A stretch of DNA of 35,435 nucleotides from an uncultured Bacteroidales bacterium (GTDB lineage Bacteria > Bacteroidota > Bacteroidia > Bacteroidales > Bacteroidaceae), in the NCBI GenBank assembly GCA_902771725.1, contig CACXXT010000026.1, forward strand, positions 9,956 to 45,390, written 5' to 3'. Each line of letters opens with the position of its first letter. Positions within the stretch are counted from its first letter, which is position 1. Below the pieces are notes generated by a model. It did not search any database and was not told the DNA's origin. It saw nothing but the letters and a program-made list of their open reading frames with translations. Below, in pieces: positions 15,406 through 23,685 of this stretch. The position numbers and the translations under genes were made by a program.

Positions 15406-16618
15406 ACCGCTTCAAGAGAAAACGGGGATTGCAGCGCATGTAGACTCCGAAAGAGAAATTGGTGGAGAAAGCGGCAGCCTCGACACGCCCGTCGGCATGA
15501 GTCAGACGACCTGCAGCCAAAGGATAGACGTCTGCCTTCAGCCCCAAAGTATAGGAACGGGCAAAAGTATGGTGCCACTCCACACCCACATGCGGCGTCA
15601 GCATCCTTGAGAAACGGGCACCCTCCTCTTTCTGTGAAAGCGTGGAATAGAACGGAGCTCCATAGAGAGAAACGAAGTCGCGCGCTGCGAAGAAGCTGGC
15701 AAACGCACGGAAGTCTCCGAAAAATACTGCAGACACCGAAGCAGAACCGCCCACACCCGTGTTGAAAGGCCAAAGATGACCGCTCTGCTGCCAGCAACCC
15801 AGCACAGCAGCCTCTGCTGTCAGGCTACGCAGTACCCGACAACCCGTCTTCCATTTCATCCCAAGTCCCAAGCCTCCATTGGTGATCGTCTGCACACCCA
15901 TGGAAGTCGTATCCTGTTCGCCTCCACGATGCTGGACAAGGATGTCGATGGGAATATACCATTGAATAGCATTCTGAGGGTCATTCAGTTGTATGCGTTG
16001 ATTAAAGCCGACCGTGAAAGCCTCTTGATGCGTATCCTCCTCGAAGATGTAGCTCTGCCAATTAATCCATGCGTCCATGTGCCAGCGCGGCAAATCCGCT
16101 ATGATCTGGAAGCCCATATCCGGATCCTGGGTGAGATTGACTTCCGGATTCATCAACGGTTCCATCACACGATGATTGGCTCCTCCATAGATATCTCCGA
16201 GCACGAACATCACCTTTCCCAGACGAGCCTGTGCACGGAAAAACGGCAACAGATGAGCGCCACTCTGGTACTGGTTCCCCTTCCATCGGCCGATGTCGTG
16301 GTAGGCATAACACGGATACTTGTTGGCACCATCGAAAATGAGAGCATGAAGACCAGCCTCGAGGCGCACAGCATCCAGCGGCTGATAGGTCAGCTTCGGC
16401 TGAAGCCAAAGACCGGGCAGCGAGTAGCCGCGGGCCTGCTGGCCCTCGAACTCGTTGTCCTTGAAGAACGAAATGTTGTCGAGTTCAAAGGCGAGAGTGC
16501 GTGTGTCGGCATAATCCATGCGGTAGTTGGACGCTGCCATACGGTAGGCCAAGTCCTGAGCACCGGCAGAGACTGCCATAAGCAGAAAAAAGGAAAATAA
16601 AGAAGTACGTCTGCACAT
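15398..16618 (-). CDS. Predicted outer-membrane beta-barrel protein of unknown family
   Basis: I do not recognise the family with confidence. The chosen start, ATG at 16618, gives a signal peptide MCRRTSLFSFFLLMAVSAGAQ. A longer upstream frame runs through the promoter and is rejected. The mature protein (about 385 residues) has no long hydrophobic helices. It is rich in alternating aromatic/aliphatic strands and turns (LWLQPKLTYQPLDAVRLEAGLHALIF, VGVEWHHTFARSYTLGLKADVY), which fits an outer-membrane barrel. It could be a porin-like or capsule-related barrel. No active-site motif is visible. It converges on murB with overlapping stops and is divergent from nth. Its promoter box is TATTTTTG at 16640-16647. 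Confidence 0.75.
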   Translation of the reverse strand: MCRRTSLFSFFLLMAVSAGAQDLAYRMAASNYRMDYADTRTLAFELDNISFFKDNEFEGQQARGYSLPGLWLQPKLTYQPLDAVRLEAGLHALIFDGANKYPCYAYHDIGRWKGNQYQSGAHLLPFFRAQARLGKVMFVLGDIYGGANHRVMEPLMNPEVNLTQDPDMGFQIIADLPRWHMDAWINWQSYIFEEDTHQEAFTVGFNQRIQLNDPQNAIQWYIPIDILVQHRGGEQDTTSMGVQTITNGGLGLGMKWKTGCRVLRSLTAEAAVLGCWQQSGHLWPFNTGVGGSASVSAVFFGDFRAFASFFAARDFVSLYGAPFYSTLSQKEEGARFSRMLTPHVGVEWHHTFARSYTLGLKADVYPLAAGRLTHADGRVEAAAFSTNFSFGVYMRCNPRFLLKRFR

Positions 16619-16639
16619 ACAAGAGAGGGATTTTGCGTG

Positions 16640-16647
16640 CAAAAATA
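16640..16647 (-). promoter_or_regulatory. Promoter -7 box for the barrel gene
   Basis: TATTTTTG on the minus strand lies 22 bases before the start codon. The surrounding GCGTATTTTTGCACG is identical to that before the DUF4348-like gene. The -33 region is weak. Confidence 0.55.
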
Positions 16648-16687
16648 CGCTTTGTTTGCGGATAAACCTCACTTTCTGCCCAATATT

Positions 16688-16719
16688 TTTGCCAAGGTCG
16701 GAGAAATACAATAATTTTG
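16688..16719 (+). promoter_or_regulatory. Promoter for nth
   Basis: TTTG (16688-16691) is followed after 20 bases by TAATTTTG (16712-16719). The start codon of nth at 16739 lies only about 13 bases from the expected transcription start, so the leader is very short. Confidence 0.75.
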
Positions 16720-16738
16720 CACGCAAAAGCCACTTTCC

Positions 16739-17383
16739 ATGACCAAAAAAGAACGTTATTCCGCCGTCATAGCCTACTTCGAAGAAGCCATGCCCGTAGC
16801 CGAGACAGAGCTTCATTTCCAGTCGGATTTCCACCTGCTCGTGGCTGTGATGCTCAGCGCACAATGCACGGACAAACGCGTGAACCTAGTCACCCCAGCC
16901 CTCTTCGATGCCTATCCTACCGCCGAAGCCATGGCGGCAGCCAGCGAGGACGCCGTGCTGGAGTACATCAAGAGCGTCAGCTACCCCAATTCCAAGGCGC
17001 GTCACCTCGTGGCCACCGCCCGGCAATTGGTGGAGCGTTTTGACGGGCGAGTGCCCGCGACGCTAGATGAACTGACGTCGCTGCCCGGCGTAGGACGCAA
17101 GACCGCCAACGTCGTCATGAGCGTAGCCTTCGGACAGGCGCGCATGGCTGTGGATACCCACGTCTTCCGGGTCAGCCATCGTCTGGGACTCGTGGGAGAG
17201 AAAGCCCGCACACCGCTGGCTGTGGAGACGGAGTTGGTGAAACACTTCCCCGAGGAAGTCATCCCACGCGCCCATCACTGGCTGATTCTGCACGGCAGAT
17301 ACGTCTGCACAGCCCTTCGCCCCCATTGCCTGGAGTGCGGATTGCAGCGTGCGTGCGCGTTCTTTAATAATAAAAAGTCTTAA
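16739..17383 (+). CDS. nth: Endonuclease III
   Basis: This is a base-excision repair DNA glycosylase/AP lyase acting on oxidised pyrimidines. The helix-hairpin-helix motif LPGVGRKTANVVMSVAF contains catalytic Lys121, and Asp139 lies in AVDTHVFRV. The C-terminal [4Fe-4S] cluster ligands are Cys190, Cys197, Cys200 and Cys206 in the classical C-x6-C-x2-C-x5-C spacing. At 214 residues it is close to E. coli Nth. It is transcribed from its own promoter and followed 87 bases later by pgk, which has its own promoter. Confidence 0.97.
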   Translation: MTKKERYSAVIAYFEEAMPVAETELHFQSDFHLLVAVMLSAQCTDKRVNLVTPALFDAYPTAEAMAAASEDAVLEYIKSVSYPNSKARHLVATARQLVERFDGRVPATLDELTSLPGVGRKTANVVMSVAFGQARMAVDTHVFRVSHRLGLVGEKARTPLAVETELVKHFPEEVIPRAHHWLILHGRYVCTALRPHCLECGLQRACAFFNNKKS

Positions 17384-17388
17384 TTTCC

Positions 17389-17419
17389 TTGCACGACTCA
17401 TCAGAAAAGTGTACTTTTG
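17389..17419 (+). promoter_or_regulatory. Promoter for pgk
   Basis: TTG (17389-17391) is followed after 20 bases by TACTTTTG (17412-17419). The leader to the pgk start is about 45 bases, A-rich and unstructured, as expected for a strongly expressed Bacteroidota gene. Confidence 0.78.
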
Positions 17420-17470
17420 CAGCCGAAAACAAGTATCATCCATTTTTATAACCCAAAACATTAAACAACA

Positions 17471-18739
17471 ATGACCATTCACGATTACAAATTCGCTGGC
17501 AAGAAGGCCATCGTCCGCGTGGACTTCAACGTGCCCCTCGACGGAAACGGAAACATCACAGACGACACTCGCATCCGCGGTGCCCTGCCCACTCTGAAGA
17601 AGATTCTGGCAGACGGCGGTGCCCTCATCATCATGTCCCACATGGGCAAGCCCAAGGGCAAGGTTAACCCCAAGCTCTCTCTGCAGCAGATTGTCCCCGC
17701 CGTGAGCGCAGCTCTCGGTGTTCCCGTCCAGTTTGCTCCCGACTGTGCCAAGGCTCAGGAGCAGGCAGCAGCCCTGAAGCCCGGTGAAGTCCTCCTGCTG
17801 GAGAACCTCCGCTACTACCCTGAAGAGGAAGGCAAGCCCGTGGGCATCGACAAGGAAGATCCCGCCTACGACGCTGCCAAGAAGGCCATGAAAGAAAGCC
17901 AGAAGGAATTCGCCAAGACCCTGGCCAGCTATGCTGACTGCTATGTCATGGATGCCTTCGGCACCGCTCACCGCCGCCACGCCAGCACCGCCGTCATCGC
18001 CGACTACTTCGATGCCGACAACAAGATGCTGGGCCTGCTCATGGAGAAGGAAGTGCAGGCTGTGGACAACGTCCTGACCAACATCCAGCGCCCCTTCGTC
18101 GCCATCATGGGCGGCAGCAAGGTCAGCACCAAGATCGGTATCATCGAGAACCTGCTGGGCAAGGTAGACCGCCTCATCCTCTGCGGTGGTATGACCTACA
18201 CCTTCATGAAGGCCCACGGCGGCGAAATCGGCAACTCCATCGTTGAGCTGGACAAGCTGGATGTAGCCCTCGGAGTGGAGGAACTCGCCAAGAAGAACGG
18301 CGTGGAGCTCGTTTTGGCAGAGGACAGCGTCTGCTGCACAGGCTATGACTTCGGCACCTTCAGCGTGAAGCCCGGAGCAGAGATTTGCACCTTCCCCTCC
18401 AACGCTATCGAAGAAGGCTGGGACGGCCTCGACGTTGGTCCCAAGAGCCAGGCCAAGTTCACGAAGGCCATCGAAGGCGCCAAGACCATCCTCTGGAACG
18501 GTCCTGCCGGCTGCTTCGAGTGCGACGACTTCACCGCCGGCAGCCGTGCCATCGGCGAGGCTGTTGCCAAGGCTACTGCCGAAGGCGCATTCTCCCTCAT
18601 TGGCGGTGGCGACAGCGTAGCCTGCGTCCACAAGTTCGGTCTTGAGGACAAGGTCAGCTACATCAGCACTGGTGGTGGTGCCCTCCTCGAAGCCATCGAA
18701 GGTAAGGTGCTCCCCGGCGTGGCTGCTATCAAGGGCTAA
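17471..18739 (+). CDS. pgk: Phosphoglycerate kinase
   Basis: PGK makes ATP and 3-phosphoglycerate from 1,3-bisphosphoglycerate in glycolysis. Family motifs run in order: [11 protein letters not shown] (substrate loop), [77 protein letters not shown] and [13 protein letters not shown] (nucleotide site), ending in [19 protein letters not shown]. The 422-residue length is normal for Bacteroidota. Codon use is strongly C-ending, as in highly expressed genes. A REP-like palindrome begins 17 bases after the stop. Confidence 0.98.
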   Translation: MTIHDYKFAGKKAIVRVDFNVPLDGNGNITDDTRIRGALPTLKKILADGGALIIMSHMGKPKGKVNPKLSLQQIVPAVSAALGVPVQFAPDCAKAQEQAAALKPGEVLLLENLRYYPEEEGKPVGIDKEDPAYDAAKKAMKESQKEFAKTLASYADCYVMDAFGTAHRRHASTAVIADYFDADNKMLGLLMEKEVQAVDNVLTNIQRPFVAIMGGSKVSTKIGIIENLLGKVDRLILCGGMTYTFMKAHGGEIGNSIVELDKLDVALGVEELAKKNGVELVLAEDSVCCTGYDFGTFSVKPGAEICTFPSNAIEEGWDGLDVGPKSQAKFTKAIEGAKTILWNGPAGCFECDDFTAGSRAIGEAVAKATAEGAFSLIGGGDSVACVHKFGLEDKVSYISTGGGALLEAIEGKVLPGVAAIKG

Positions 18740-18755
18740 ACACCATTCCCCAACA

Positions 18756-18890
18756 GACCCTCCCCTCACCCTCTCCTCAGGGAGGGGGTGGTCACCTTTC
18801 AAGAATTGTCATTCTATATCGCATGAAAAAGAATACAACCTGCATAAGTGACCACTCCCGCCCATTCACGGAGGGCGGGAGGAGGGTCTT
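18756..18890. repeat. Inverted pair of REP-like palindromes (BIME-like)
   Basis: Bases 18756-18800 and 18846-18890 are inverted, imperfect copies of one 45-base element: each begins with an ACCCTCC block and ends with TGGTCAC when aligned in the same direction. The right copy also folds on itself, CTCCCGCCC (18855-18863) pairing with GGGCGGGAG (18873-18881). The left copy sits in the 3' region of pgk. The right copy lies inside the coding start of the next gene. Confidence 0.8.
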
Positions 18891-19827
18891 CCTTTTATTC
18901 ATATCCTCCCTGCTCCTCCTTGCCTCATGCCATTCGGAGCAAGGCCCTTCGCCGGAGGAACTGGCACGACGCGACTCGGCAGCCTTGCATGTGGCTCTCA
19001 TGCCTGTCGCCGATTGTTTTCCATTCTATCTCGCCCAGCGCTGCGGCATCTACGAAAGGCTCGGCCTCGACCTGCGCATCCTTACCCTTCAGGCACAGCT
19101 CGACACCGACACCGCCCTACTGCACCGCCGTGCGGAACTGGTCTACAGCGACCTGGCACGTGCCATCATGATCCAGCAGACAGACACCTTTGACCTCCGT
19201 GCCATCGCTGCCGCACCTGCTGAACTTCAACTCATCACGGCACGGCGCGGTCGTGTGCGCACCCTCTCCCAACTGAAGGAACGCATGGTGGCCGTGGCGC
19301 GCCACAGCATCACAGACTTCTGGAGCGACCGTCTGATGGATTCTGCCCGCATGGAGCAGACAGCCGTTTTCCGCCCACAAATCAATGACGTACGCATCCG
19401 CACGGACATGATATGCAACGGCACCATGGACGCGGGCTTCCTCCCGGAACCTTACGCCACCGAAGCACGTCTGCGAGGCAATGCCCGTAACTTCTCGACC
19501 CGCGGCCTGCAGCCTTGTCTGGGAGCATACGTCGTACCTTCCTGGGTGCTCAGCGACAGCAGCCGCACCCGCCAGCTGCAACTGCTCTTCCAGGGATATG
19601 AAAAAGCACGCACGCTGCGCGACAGCCTCCCAGGGCTGCTGCGCGACCTGTGTTTCACGCCCGATTCCATCGTCGATTCTGTGGCACGAGCCATCCCCGC
19701 ATTCCCGAAGCTGACGCCTCCCTCCAAGAATGATGCCGAGGCTGCGCTGCGCTGGCTGCGCTCGCGCGACAAAGCCCGAAACAAGTATACCACAGACACT
19801 CTAATTACTGATTTCCATGGACTTTAA
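18823..19827 (+). CDS. SsuA/THI5-like substrate-binding lipoprotein
   Basis: This is a predicted periplasmic lipoprotein of the NMT1/THI5/SsuA solute-binding type. The lipobox is LLLASC with Cys36. The mature part has the family's typical opening, VALMPVADCFPFYLAQRCGIYERLGLDL, then LVYSDLARAIM, ITARRGRVRTLSQLKERMVAVARHS, and MDAGFLPEPYATEA. No permease or ATPase lies nearby, so a transport role is not established. The signal peptide is unusual: codons 8-22 correspond to a 45-base palindromic repeat, and removing exactly those bases leaves MKKNTTC joined in frame to ILLLFISSLLLLASC, a normal lipoprotein signal. The 3' end overlaps the TPR gene by 11 bases, which suggests co-expression. Confidence 0.83.
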   Translation: MKKNTTCISDHSRPFTEGGRRVFLLFISSLLLLASCHSEQGPSPEELARRDSAALHVALMPVADCFPFYLAQRCGIYERLGLDLRILTLQAQLDTDTALLHRRAELVYSDLARAIMIQQTDTFDLRAIAAAPAELQLITARRGRVRTLSQLKERMVAVARHSITDFWSDRLMDSARMEQTAVFRPQINDVRIRTDMICNGTMDAGFLPEPYATEARLRGNARNFSTRGLQPCLGAYVVPSWVLSDSSRTRQLQLLFQGYEKARTLRDSLPGLLRDLCFTPDSIVDSVARAIPAFPKLTPPSKNDAEAALRWLRSRDKARNKYTTDTLITDFHGL

Positions 19828-22084
19828 AGCATTCAAGAAAATATACGGCGAAGCCATTGATGCCCTTAACGAACACCGGGTGGTCGATGCCATCTCGCTC
19901 ACCAAAGCCATTCAGGGAGACTGCATGATGATGGCCAACGACGAAATGGTCGTGCGGTTGCACTCGCAATACGAGGAAATTGTGGGCGACTTCATAGCAG
20001 GGCAACTGAATCAGCAGGAGCAGGAACGATTGAACCAGATCTTCTGCGACCTCATCGGGCACCTGCAACGTGTTCGTGCAGAATGGCTCATGGATCATAT
20101 GCCTACGGCCTACAGCAGGATGGCCTCGCAACTGACTGACCTCGGCGAGAAAGAGCTCGCAGACCAGCTGCGGCGCACCACGCTCTGCAAGCTGGAAGAC
20201 CCCGCCTACGAACAAGCGCTGGACGCAGCGTTCGGAATCGCATGGTGCTGCAACCTCAGTTCTCTGAAGCCCATAGAGAGATACCTTCCGAAAATCGACA
20301 GTTTTGCTAAGCGTGTGCTCGTGGGTGCCCTGCTGCTGGGCGTGCTCGACTGCTTCAGCTTGGAGAAAATCGACTTACTGCTGAAACTCGGAACGATAGC
20401 CGACAACGACCTGCTCAACGCGGCACTCATTGACGACGACGAAGAGAGAAAGACAAAGGAGGCGGAAGCCCATGACCTGCTGGCCAGGGTGACCGTGGCG
20501 CTGACGCTCATCACCCAGCACTACGGCGTTTTCTTCGAGCACTTCACTGATACTGCCGATTCCATCCGTGGTTTCCTACAGAAGCCGGCTGTCAAAACAG
20601 ATATGCCACTCCTGCTGAATGCCTTCGCCTGCCAGTCCATGACTGCCCGTGCCGGCCAGCGCGTGGACGACATCATGTCCATCATCAAGGGGTTCATTGA
20701 AGAACATCAGCCCCGGCTCGGCTCCAGCAGCGACGATGTGTCCGACGACGCGAAAGAGAATCCGGATTTCGAGGTTCACGTGACGAAGATAGACCTCAAA
20801 GCCGGCAAGAGAATCTTCAAGGAAATGATGAACTATGCCGAAGATGTCGACAGCATGCGGCAGAGAGGTTTGGACGTCAACCACAGCAACTTCATCTATA
20901 TGAAGCGTTTCAGCTTCTTCGATCACCCCGCCCATTGGTTCTATCCCTTTGACTTGAGCGAACCGAACATCCAGCAAGGGGTGCATCATCCCAACGGAAA
21001 GCTGGACCTGATGACGCTGAGCATCATGGACCACAACCGCTTCTGCGACAGCGACCGTTACTCATACGCCTGCATGATGGCCTATCTTCGCCGCGACAAC
21101 AAGAAGTCCATCAGCGACAGCGTCGTCGAACAAATCAGCGAGATGCAGGACGAGGACGACCTACCCTTCGATCTGGAAGAGAGTGCGGAACACCGCCTGA
21201 ATCCATACGTCAACTTCTGTCAGACATGCTACCGTTTCTTCCACAGCAAGGCCATGGAAGGCGAGTACGCCTACGCTTTCGCCGCTACGGATGACATTTT
21301 GCTGCCCCTGTCGCCTTTCTTCGAGGGAAATTACACGGATTTCAACGAACTGAAAGATTGCTTGGAGGCCTTCCTGCACATGGGCGACAGCGAACACGCC
21401 ATCATCCTTCTGGACCACATCATGGAACACTACGGCACCACTGCCTACTGCCTGCAACTGAAGGGGCGCGCCCTCATGCAGCTTCGTCAGTGGCGCAGCG
21501 CCATCGGCTGCTTCCAGCAGGAACTGCTCTTAGAGGAGAATCCAGAGTCGCAGCTGGCCACGGCGCGCTGCTACGAGGCTCTGCAGGACTGGGACAGCGC
21601 CTTGCCCCTGCTGCTCGAGGAGAACCAGCGCCAGGAGGGCAAGGACGCCAACCTCATCGAGGAAATAGCCCGCTGCCTGCTACAGCTCAAACGCTGGGAC
21701 GACGCCGTGCAGCGCTTCTTCCAACTGGAATTCATGGGCAAGCACCTCAGCGTATGCCAGCGCGGCATCGGCTGGTGCTCCCTGCATCAGGGTAAATACG
21801 AACGTGCGGAACAATACTACAGGAAGCTGACCGAGGGTTCGAAACGAGGGCAATGGGAGGACTACATCAATCTCGGCCACGCCCTCTGGCTACAAGGACG
21901 CACCGCCGAAGCTGTTGCTGTCTACCGCCAGTTCGCCACGGCCTTCAACCGCTCCAAGAAAGCCAAGCGTCACAGCTTCCGCCACTGGACAGAAGCGTTT
22001 CAGGAGGACGCCCGCTCCCTGCTGGCAGCACACCTGAGCGCTCGTGAACTCGCTATCATGCAGGATGCCATCGCCATGAAATAG
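19817..22084 (+). CDS. Large TPR-containing protein of unknown function
   Basis: The protein is 755 residues long and has no signal peptide, so it is probably cytoplasmic. Residues 1-500 are helical and acidic and match no family I can name. They include a possible regulatory patch KIDLKAGKRIFKEMMNYAEDVDSMRQRG and aromatic-rich FSFFDHPAHWFYPFDL. Residues about 535-705 contain at least four tetratricopeptide-like helix pairs, for example LQLKGRALMQLRQWRSAIGC, ATARCYEALQDWDSALPLL and INLGHALWLQGRTAEAVAVY, which usually mediate protein contacts. The start ATG overlaps the end of the lipoprotein gene. The gene ends 71 bases before the stop of the convergent phospholipase-D-like gene. Confidence 0.85.
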   Translation: MDFKAFKKIYGEAIDALNEHRVVDAISLTKAIQGDCMMMANDEMVVRLHSQYEEIVGDFIAGQLNQQEQERLNQIFCDLIGHLQRVRAEWLMDHMPTAYSRMASQLTDLGEKELADQLRRTTLCKLEDPAYEQALDAAFGIAWCCNLSSLKPIERYLPKIDSFAKRVLVGALLLGVLDCFSLEKIDLLLKLGTIADNDLLNAALIDDDEERKTKEAEAHDLLARVTVALTLITQHYGVFFEHFTDTADSIRGFLQKPAVKTDMPLLLNAFACQSMTARAGQRVDDIMSIIKGFIEEHQPRLGSSSDDVSDDAKENPDFEVHVTKIDLKAGKRIFKEMMNYAEDVDSMRQRGLDVNHSNFIYMKRFSFFDHPAHWFYPFDLSEPNIQQGVHHPNGKLDLMTLSIMDHNRFCDSDRYSYACMMAYLRRDNKKSISDSVVEQISEMQDEDDLPFDLEESAEHRLNPYVNFCQTCYRFFHSKAMEGEYAYAFAATDDILLPLSPFFEGNYTDFNELKDCLEAFLHMGDSEHAIILLDHIMEHYGTTAYCLQLKGRALMQLRQWRSAIGCFQQELLLEENPESQLATARCYEALQDWDSALPLLLEENQRQEGKDANLIEEIARCLLQLKRWDDAVQRFFQLEFMGKHLSVCQRGIGWCSLHQGKYERAEQYYRKLTEGSKRGQWEDYINLGHALWLQGRTAEAVAVYRQFATAFNRSKKAKRHSFRHWTEAFQEDARSLLAAHLSARELAIMQDAIAMK

Positions 22085-22155
22085 AAAGCCAATGAAGGGT
22101 AAGTAGTAATGGACAACACCCCGGGCTGACGAGGGAGGAAGGACTGGGGACGTGG

Positions 22156-23685
22156 TTAGAAGAAACCGCGGAAGAGGCTGAAGAAATGACCGACGAGGCG
22201 GTGTCCGAAGTTGTAGTTGCGGCGGTAGTCTTCAGCGCGGAAGAGGGTGCAATGCTGCCTGTCTGCTTCAAAGATCTGCTGAAGCTGGCGGGTGGTGGGC
22301 TGGTCAAGGATGAAGCTGTTCACCTCGTAGTCGAAGAGGAAACTGCGGGCATCGAGGTTCGTGCTGCCTACGGTGCAGAGTCGCCCGTCGATCATCATCA
22401 CCTTCGAGTGGTGGAATCCCGTCTGGTTCATGAGTACGTCTGCTCCGCGCTTGGCCAACTTCTTCATTTCCAAGGCCACTACGTCGGGCGTTATGGGTAC
22501 ATCGCTCTTGGCGGACACCATGATTTCGACCTTCACTCCTCGCTTGAGAGCACGCCGGAGGGCGCGCCGCACGCTCTTGACGTTCGTGGGATAGGGGTTG
22601 ACGATCTGTATGCTTTCCTGGGCGGCATCGATGGCAGCGACGTATGCCTGGCGCATACGCTTGGAGTCCTTGTACGGACGGCGGTCCACGACTCCTATGA
22701 GTTTCCTGCCCGCCGTGGCGCTGGTGTCGCCCAGCAGCCGGAATTCTTCTGCGGAGCGCACGCGCGGTATGAAGCGCTTGTCCGTTTCCGGCAGGAAGGA
22801 TGTGCCAACGGCCTGGGGCGCATAGATTTCGTTGAGGAGTATCTCGCCGGTCTGCTGCCACCACATGCGCGCAAAGATGGCCTGGTACTGGGCCACGACA
22901 TCGCCTGTCAGTTCCATGTGCATGTCGCGGAACTCGCCGTAGTCGGGTCGTCCGTGGATGTAGTAGTCGGCCACGTTCATTCCTCCCGCGTAGGCCACGG
23001 CTCCGTCGATGACAACGATCTTGCGGTGGTCCCGGTGGTAGGCGTGGTTGATCCATGGGAATCGCATGGGGTCGAACTCTGCCACCTGTATTCCGGCCTG
23101 ACGGAACTTGCGCAGATGTCGCTCGCGCAGGGGGCTGTCGTTGCTGCTGTTGCCGAATCCGTCGAACATGGCGCGCACCTCCACTCCCTCGCGTGCTTTC
23201 TCTGCCAGGAGGTCGAAGAGTGCCAGTCCGATGCTGTCGTTGCGGAAATTGAAATATTCCAGATGAATGAAGTTCCTGGCCTGGCGTATGGCGGCGAACA
23301 TGGCGTTGAACTTCTCGCGCCCGGTGTGGATCAGCACTACGCTGTTGTTGTCCGTGAACGTCACCCCCAGCTGCTGCTCGAAAGCGCGGCGGACAATGCT
23401 GTCGGAGGTGAGAAGAGAGGAGTGCTGGCTGGAGTCCGCGATAGAATCGCGGAGAAGAGACGGGACTGCTGCGCAAGGGGGATTGACGGGAAGGGGGACT
23501 GCTGCGCAAGGGGGATTGACGGGAAGGGGTGCTGCTGCGCAAGGGGGATTGACGGGAAGGAGTGCTGCTGCGCAAGGGGGATTGATGGAGGGGAGGACGG
23601 AGGACGAGACCTCGGGCGTTTCCTCCGCCGAGATTCCCACAGGCAACCACACGAAAACAGCAATCAACAAACAGAGATGTCTCAT
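22156..23685 (-). CDS. Secreted phospholipase D/cardiolipin-synthase-like protein
   Basis: Two HKD motifs mark the phospholipase D superfamily: HRKIVVID (220-227) with AYAGGMN after it, and HSKVMMIDGRLCTVGSTNLD (around 426). The arrangement fits a cardiolipin-synthase-like phosphatidyltransferase. It has a signal peptide (MRHLCLLIAVFVWLPVGISA) instead of the usual two membrane helices, so it would act in the periplasm. Residues about 34-76 are four 11-residue repeats of the type PVNPPCAAVPL, each with one Cys. The start ATG follows the kdsD stop directly (TAGATG), making it the third gene of the kdsA-kdsD unit. The substrate may be a phospholipid or a nucleic acid; the sequence does not decide this. 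Confidence 0.88.
   Translation of the reverse strand: MRHLCLLIAVFVWLPVGISAEETPEVSSSVLPSINPPCAAALLPVNPPCAAAPLPVNPPCAAVPLPVNPPCAAVPSLLRDSIADSSQHSSLLTSDSIVRRAFEQQLGVTFTDNNSVVLIHTGREKFNAMFAAIRQARNFIHLEYFNFRNDSIGLALFDLLAEKAREGVEVRAMFDGFGNSSNDSPLRERHLRKFRQAGIQVAEFDPMRFPWINHAYHRDHRKIVVIDGAVAYAGGMNVADYYIHGRPDYGEFRDMHMELTGDVVAQYQAIFARMWWQQTGEILLNEIYAPQAVGTSFLPETDKRFIPRVRSAEEFRLLGDTSATAGRKLIGVVDRRPYKDSKRMRQAYVAAIDAAQESIQIVNPYPTNVKSVRRALRRALKRGVKVEIMVSAKSDVPITPDVVALEMKKLAKRGADVLMNQTGFHHSKVMMIDGRLCTVGSTNLDARSFLFDYEVNSFILDQPTTRQLQQIFEADRQHCTLFRAEDYRRNYNFGHRLVGHFFSLFRGFF
23463..23594. repeat. Four tandem 33-base repeats within the phospholipase-D-like gene
   Basis: The string CTGCTGCGCAAGGGGGATTG begins at 23466 and recurs at 33-base steps (23499, 23532; with a T-rich start at 23565). 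The near identity at DNA level implies recent duplication. A multiple of three keeps the frame, so copy-number change would lengthen or shorten the linker by 11 residues. Confidence 0.88.

Noticed and set aside
17063..18802. Long minus-strand frame opposite pgk and part of nth
   Set aside because: pgk and nth are unmistakable on the plus strand; the antisense frame is low-complexity and comes from C-ending codons.
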